From Filosporella fistucella (Eukaryota > Ascomycota > Leotiomycetes > Helotiales): DNA of 64,000 nt. The notes under the pieces are model-generated. The model worked only from the letters and a program-made list of their open reading frames with translations. It was not told the DNA's origin and did not search any database. Both the position numbers and the translations under genes were made by a program. Positions 59,893-64,000 of the stretch are shown here, piece after piece (position 1 is the first letter of the stretch; every line of letters begins with the position of its first letter). Location: the NCBI GenBank assembly GCA_030077755.1, contig JAQJZZ010000014.1, positions 2,604,001-2,668,000 of the forward strand, in the 5' to 3' direction.

Positions 59893-62625
59893 ATGTCAAA
59901 TACAGAATTGGTTGCAAGAAGGCTGGATGTCTCAGCTAGGGGGATCGATTTACTTACGGCCCTCACCGATATGTCCAACAGCCCCCATTCTATCGTACAA
60001 ATGGGCATTGAACTCGGCCGATGGCTAAATCGAGAGAGGTTGAGTGAGAACCAGCTGCAGTTCTGTTTAGAGAAGGCACGTGGCCTTGTCATAGCGAATT
60101 CTCGAGGCAACGAATTTTACAAGGCTGTAATGTCTGGTACTAGACAGCGAGCCGTCGGTCCTCTTTTCGCGCAACCATCAGGATCATTAGGTCGAATTAT
60201 GACAAATGATCCCTACTTGTGTTGGATGACGTCTACAACCGCTTGCTTGTTTGAGTTCCATGGGGAGGATTTCATATCTGACGTGTTATGTTCCTTCATT
60301 ATGCAAGCTCACAATAATGGCGGGAAGACTCTGCAAGAGTATCAATTGGCATGGCATCCGCTCCGACTTCAACTTAAGCCAGTACTACAGAAAATAGTTT
60401 CGAGCATGTGGCTCAATGTTGTCAACTCAGGAGTCGTCAAGCGAAATCAGCAAGGAAGTCTCACGTCACTACCTCTCCCTACCGAGCTCAAGGAGGTCTG
60501 TCCTCGAGGTCATAATATGGAAAGTCATCGGCTGGGCGCCATCCTCTGCCAACTGCGAGATGCCCAAGGCCAAGTGATAATCGAGAGTGACAACATCATC
60601 ACCAATCTCACGCTTTGGCTCATCTATCATTTCAAGGGCCAGCTTCGAGTCATCGTCAGTGGTAAAATTGTGTATGACGAAGTCTTGGGGCCTGAAGAAA
60701 GCCTGATTGAACATCGTACCAAGAAGTTCTGCAGAATTGATGGACCTTGCGAAGATGTTTCAAATGCAAAGGCCAAAATACTTTTCTGCATTTCGGGTGA
60801 GATACAGAAAATCCTCTCCGGAACCTATGACACCCAGATGACAATGGAGCAAACCCCTCGGGTACGGCAGAAACTGTACCAGCCCCTTAGGTACCCACCG
60901 GGAGCATCCGGAAAAGAGAGCATTCGTGTTCTTGTACGCCAAACAGCGTTTGAGATTGTGTCATGGATCCTCAAACTCAGACTTTCCCGAGAAGCTTCCA
61001 GCAACGAGATTTTGTTTAACGTCATCTTGAGTGAAGCTGAAAGACATAAAGATCTTGAAAATCTCTACGTCAGCGATATTCTGGCTCGAGTGCCTTCGGT
61101 TGTGAATATGGGATGGGTTGATATAAATGCTGCAGTGGTAGTGTTCTCCCCTCCGTCTGCCACTGAAAGCTCGACAATGACCACTGAACTTGACGAAGAT
61201 GATGAAATGGATTTTGAGACTGCCGAGGATCTCGAATCTCTAGGCTCAGACTCTGCAGAGCCTACCCCAGAGTACATTTTGCAGTACTTTCCAATACTCC
61301 GAGACTTGATGGAGAAGGTGAGAAAAAGCTGCAGGTGTCACCACTGTCTCGCTCCAAAGGGAAATTCAACCCTGAAAGAAGGCTGTCTTCGGCACACGGC
61401 ATTCATGGAAGTTATGACTTACATTGCGCATAGTATATCTGATGCTTTCGGTGCCGATGATTGCTCCCAGAAGGTCACGCGAGTAATGGAAGACCTCGGC
61501 GTCCTGCACATCTTGTATGATATTACATTGGGGTCGATTAAATGGAGAGCTTGGCTGGACACAGCAGCACGAGTCCTGTTGGGGAGCCCATCAATCGAAG
61601 AACTGGTTAATACCAGGGATGACGACGACTATACTGTGAAAAGCGATTTCTTCGACGCCGACCAGTTTGCATCCACTGTCATTGCTGTTCAACATGGCAG
61701 TCTCGCAGTTGTCGCGCCGTGGCTAGATATTTCACAACCCCTCAGCATCATGAATTGCTTCGGATTCAAAATCGTCCAAGGGAGGCTAGGCTTGTATGCT
61801 CCCGATGGCTCTCAGTTCCAAAGCTTGCAAGGAGAGTCGACAGTCATCGAAACCCAGCATTCTGACGACGTGCAAAACTATACTGAGTTGTACCCTCTTG
61901 CCTCCGAAAACGTGGGAGCTCAAGTTGCCTTGAAAGTGGATACTTGTGATGTCCAAAATGACTTTTTGCTGGTACCTACAGGGTCAGGTCAATACAAATT
62001 GCTGATGAGAGTGGTTTCTGGTTCTCATTCACGCTTCTTGGATCCAACGAGGGCCATGATGAAGTTAGCGCAACCCGTCATGTTAGTCTCTTGCAGCCAT
62101 AAATTCGACAGTATGATTACCATCCAGTCACAAGCTCCAAAGCTAAAGATATATGACTATGATGAGCTACTCGGTCGATGGCCCGATGGGAAGGTAGAAA
62201 ATCTAGACGAAACCGCGAATAATTTCCAAGCTCAGGGGCAAACAGCTGAAAACAATGACAATGATGATGACGACGCAGAATCTGCCTTTCCTGCTGGGCA
62301 CTATTACCGGATTCCAGCCGCAGGGGAGTGTTTTAAGGTTTCTGACAGCATCCACACGTTCAGAGTTTCTCAGATTCTGGATTCGTATCTCAAGTACAAT
62401 ACAGCACTTGCGTTAACATTTTCAGATGTCACGATCCTGACACACGGCCCTGCATGCCTTTCATGTATACTAGATGTAGGTGCCAGTATCGCCGCTACAA
62501 ATGGCATCGTAGACACGAATCAGAACCGGTGGGTCATCTGCAGGAGTAAACATCCTAAGGTGGGACAGTATGCAGACGACCAGCACTACCCAGGGCCCCG
62601 GAAAAGAATCAAGGCAGCTAAATAA
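59893..62625 (+). CDS. Large orphan protein, unknown function
   Basis: Single long exon. Starting at the Met of MSNTELVARRLDVSARG gives 910 aa. An in-frame ATG at 59815 would add 26 residues. No known catalytic motif is recognised. A helical N-terminal region is followed by segments such as LCWMTSTTACLFEFHGEDF. A cysteine cluster, CRCHHCLAPKGNSTLKEGC, occurs near residue 545. An acidic linker (DEDDEMDFETAEDLESLGSD) precedes it and another, NNDNDDDDAESAF, lies near 850. The C-terminus is basic (PRKRIKAAK), possibly nuclear. It starts 200 bp from the HET-ankyrin relic and is transcribed away from it. The undamaged frame of this length argues for a functional gene. Conservation across fungi could not be tested here. 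Confidence 0.8.
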   Translation: MSNTELVARRLDVSARGIDLLTALTDMSNSPHSIVQMGIELGRWLNRERLSENQLQFCLEKARGLVIANSRGNEFYKAVMSGTRQRAVGPLFAQPSGSLGRIMTNDPYLCWMTSTTACLFEFHGEDFISDVLCSFIMQAHNNGGKTLQEYQLAWHPLRLQLKPVLQKIVSSMWLNVVNSGVVKRNQQGSLTSLPLPTELKEVCPRGHNMESHRLGAILCQLRDAQGQVIIESDNIITNLTLWLIYHFKGQLRVIVSGKIVYDEVLGPEESLIEHRTKKFCRIDGPCEDVSNAKAKILFCISGEIQKILSGTYDTQMTMEQTPRVRQKLYQPLRYPPGASGKESIRVLVRQTAFEIVSWILKLRLSREASSNEILFNVILSEAERHKDLENLYVSDILARVPSVVNMGWVDINAAVVVFSPPSATESSTMTTELDEDDEMDFETAEDLESLGSDSAEPTPEYILQYFPILRDLMEKVRKSCRCHHCLAPKGNSTLKEGCLRHTAFMEVMTYIAHSISDAFGADDCSQKVTRVMEDLGVLHILYDITLGSIKWRAWLDTAARVLLGSPSIEELVNTRDDDDYTVKSDFFDADQFASTVIAVQHGSLAVVAPWLDISQPLSIMNCFGFKIVQGRLGLYAPDGSQFQSLQGESTVIETQHSDDVQNYTELYPLASENVGAQVALKVDTCDVQNDFLLVPTGSGQYKLLMRVVSGSHSRFLDPTRAMMKLAQPVMLVSCSHKFDSMITIQSQAPKLKIYDYDELLGRWPDGKVENLDETANNFQAQGQTAENNDNDDDDAESAFPAGHYYRIPAAGECFKVSDSIHTFRVSQILDSYLKYNTALALTFSDVTILTHGPACLSCILDVGASIAATNGIVDTNQNRWVICRSKHPKVGQYADDQHYPGPRKRIKAAK

Positions 62626-62856
62626 TAGGCTTTATGAACTCGGCTGCTAGAGATATTTTTGATTTATGTATACATTCAACTTTTGCCTCTTCTCCGGACA
62701 GTCATCCGGCTTTTCTGGGTGGATATCTACGCAAAGTATACAGTCGGCTTTCATACGGCCACAATCCATCCGGTGGCTTCAATGAGAAATAAATTGTCAT
62801 GTATTATCTAGCTAGCAATGTTCTAGCATTTTCAACATATATTGTTATCACACGGT

Positions 62857-63379
62857 CTAGAGGAGTGGCGACGTGTGTAAGAACCGGGGAGAAAAGTCAA
62901 TCAAGTCTCCTTGTGCGTTACGAGCTCCTTTAATACCACTGCTAGTTTCCAAGTCTCTCTTATCTTGTCCGACAATGGTATTGATAACTGTGCTAGCAGG
63001 CCCAAGTAAGTCGCCCAAATTCTTAAATGGAAATACAGCGTTGCAGCAGAACTCGAATCCCTATGATTGATCAGTTTGTTACCGTACAAGAGGTAAAACG
63101 TATGACACTCACGGTTAGGCATTTGAGTCCACCTCGACCGCATACTTGATCGATACAGATCTAGCATTGGTTCATGCAGCAGAACTGTTGAGATCTTGAT
63201 ACAAGCTCGAGACCTCTCTCATCTGGTGTAAAGCTGGAAATAGAGGTGGTCTCTGCTGAATATTGAGATGGTGAGCGCTCGACGTCTTCGTTATCGGTTG
63301 AAGCGATTGGGCCAGCAGAGGCAAATGAGAAATGGAGGATCACGCCCATGAAGGCTGAGAGCAAATTTCGGAAGTGCAT
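62857..63379 (-). CDS. Small secreted Cys-rich protein, interrupted by in-frame TAG
   Basis: The ATG at 63379 opens a signal peptide (FRNLLSAFMGVILHFSFASA). A 50-residue propeptide-like acidic stretch follows, then FCCMNQC. A TAG at 63163-63161 ends the simple frame at 72 aa. The same frame goes on as ICIDQVCGRGGLKCLT to a clean donor (GTGAGT at 63112). A 52 bp intron (...CATAG) leads to exon 63060-62857 with GFEFCCNAVFPFKNLGDLL, ending TSPLL. Read through, the product would be 155 aa with nine Cys. A 42 bp mini-intron (GTATCA...GCTAG) could remove the TAG but also removes FCCMNQC. It is an effector-like or hydrophobin-like secreted protein, with family unassigned, and may be a recent pseudogene. 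Confidence 0.55.
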
Positions 63380-64000
63380 GATGATCAATTGAAGATATAT
63401 CAGTATGTTGGGCGTGTAAAAGCAAAAGTTGTTTGGGAGTATGTTGTCTCAAGGTTGATTTGATAATGGGTTGGGAGGAGGTTGAATTATCTCGCTATCT
63501 GGCTCCTCGAATATAAGCTCTGGTAATAGTTTCACTATCTATTTGAGTGAATCGATAGAGTGGAATCAAGATCTTGTCCGATGTTGGGTTGCAATACCGA
63601 AATTTGTTCACTGCCATCTTGTACTTCTTCTTCGACCCTCCTTGAAGACTTGAAAGAATCGCCACCCCAGACCATAGTTTTGCGTGTACAACTTTGTTAT
63701 TGATTCTCAATTAGATTAATATCTCAACCTCTGCTTTTGTTTTGTCATCGAACTAGATACGATGCATCCCATACATTGATTTTATTGAGCTGAATCTGCT
63801 TCTCGACGAGTTTTATTTGACTGCAAATGTATCCTTCGACTGCAGATGATTTAAGAATTGGGTGTAGCAAGTTTATTCCGCACTCTACGAAACCTAAATG
63901 CTTCTACTCGTAAAGTCTCTGTGAACCTTCAAGAGCTTTCAAGTGATGAAGCCTCGTATCATGAGGACATCGATGCCATTTAGTACTGTGAGTCTGACAC
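63380..64000. other. Right-end region, no gene recognised
   Basis: Promoter side of the secreted-protein gene, then AT-rich sequence. A 71-codon minus frame (63495-63710) has no recognisable motif. A gene extending beyond the window cannot be excluded. Confidence 0.45.

Overview
This window is nuclear DNA of a filamentous ascomycete (Pezizomycotina). Introns are short (about 44-70 bp for most, one near 300 bp) with GTAAGT-like donors, CTAAC/CTGAC branch points and YAG acceptors. The gene set includes a Zn2Cys6 regulator, HET proteins, a 2EXR-domain protein, NHX1, BRE1, BDP1, PBN1 and a long-chain alcohol oxidase. The mix points to a leotiomycete (Helotiales-like) fungus. That placement is inference, not proof.

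Layout. 0-9 kb: a zinc-cluster regulator, an SDR-fold protein without the usual catalytic Tyr/Lys, a 4.3 kb gene-poor stretch, and a single-pass membrane protein. 10-22 kb: an accessory block of small coiled-coil genes in varying decay, interleaved with an FMO relic and an intact GPI-anchored Cys-rich surface protein. 23-46 kb: a conserved housekeeping block. It holds a GFA/CENP-V-like protein, GH1 beta-glucosidase, TFIIIB subunit BDP1 back-to-back with H2B ubiquitin ligase BRE1, a SARAF-like protein back-to-back with PBN1 (GPI mannosyltransferase I), endosomal Na+/H+ exchanger NHX1 back-to-back with a GPH-type sugar transporter, a 2EXR protein and an epoxide-hydrolase-like enzyme. 46-50 kb: two more members of the coiled-coil family. 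51-55 kb: a long-chain fatty alcohol oxidase and a LURP-one/tubby-like protein. 55-64 kb: a second accessory region with a tRNA-Pro relic, two broken HET genes (one with ankyrin repeats), a large orphan protein and a small secreted Cys-rich protein interrupted by an in-frame TAG.

The main discovery candidate is the dispersed coiled-coil family. Members at 10.2, 20.7, 46.7 and 49.2 kb share a C-terminal motif of the form N-x-A-A-H-x-G-x(3)-A-D-A, preceded by a PL-x(2)-L-x(2)-IR-x-R-x-LE helix. Members at 12.1 and 14.2 kb share an N-terminal helix with a KKK-type basic patch. The 10.2 kb copy carries both, linking the two groups. Most copies are interrupted by single-base frameshifts or stops. 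This means either rapid birth-and-death evolution or homopolymer errors in the assembly. I know of no described function for the family.

Exon structures were built by hand from splice signals and checked for reading phase. No homology search was run.
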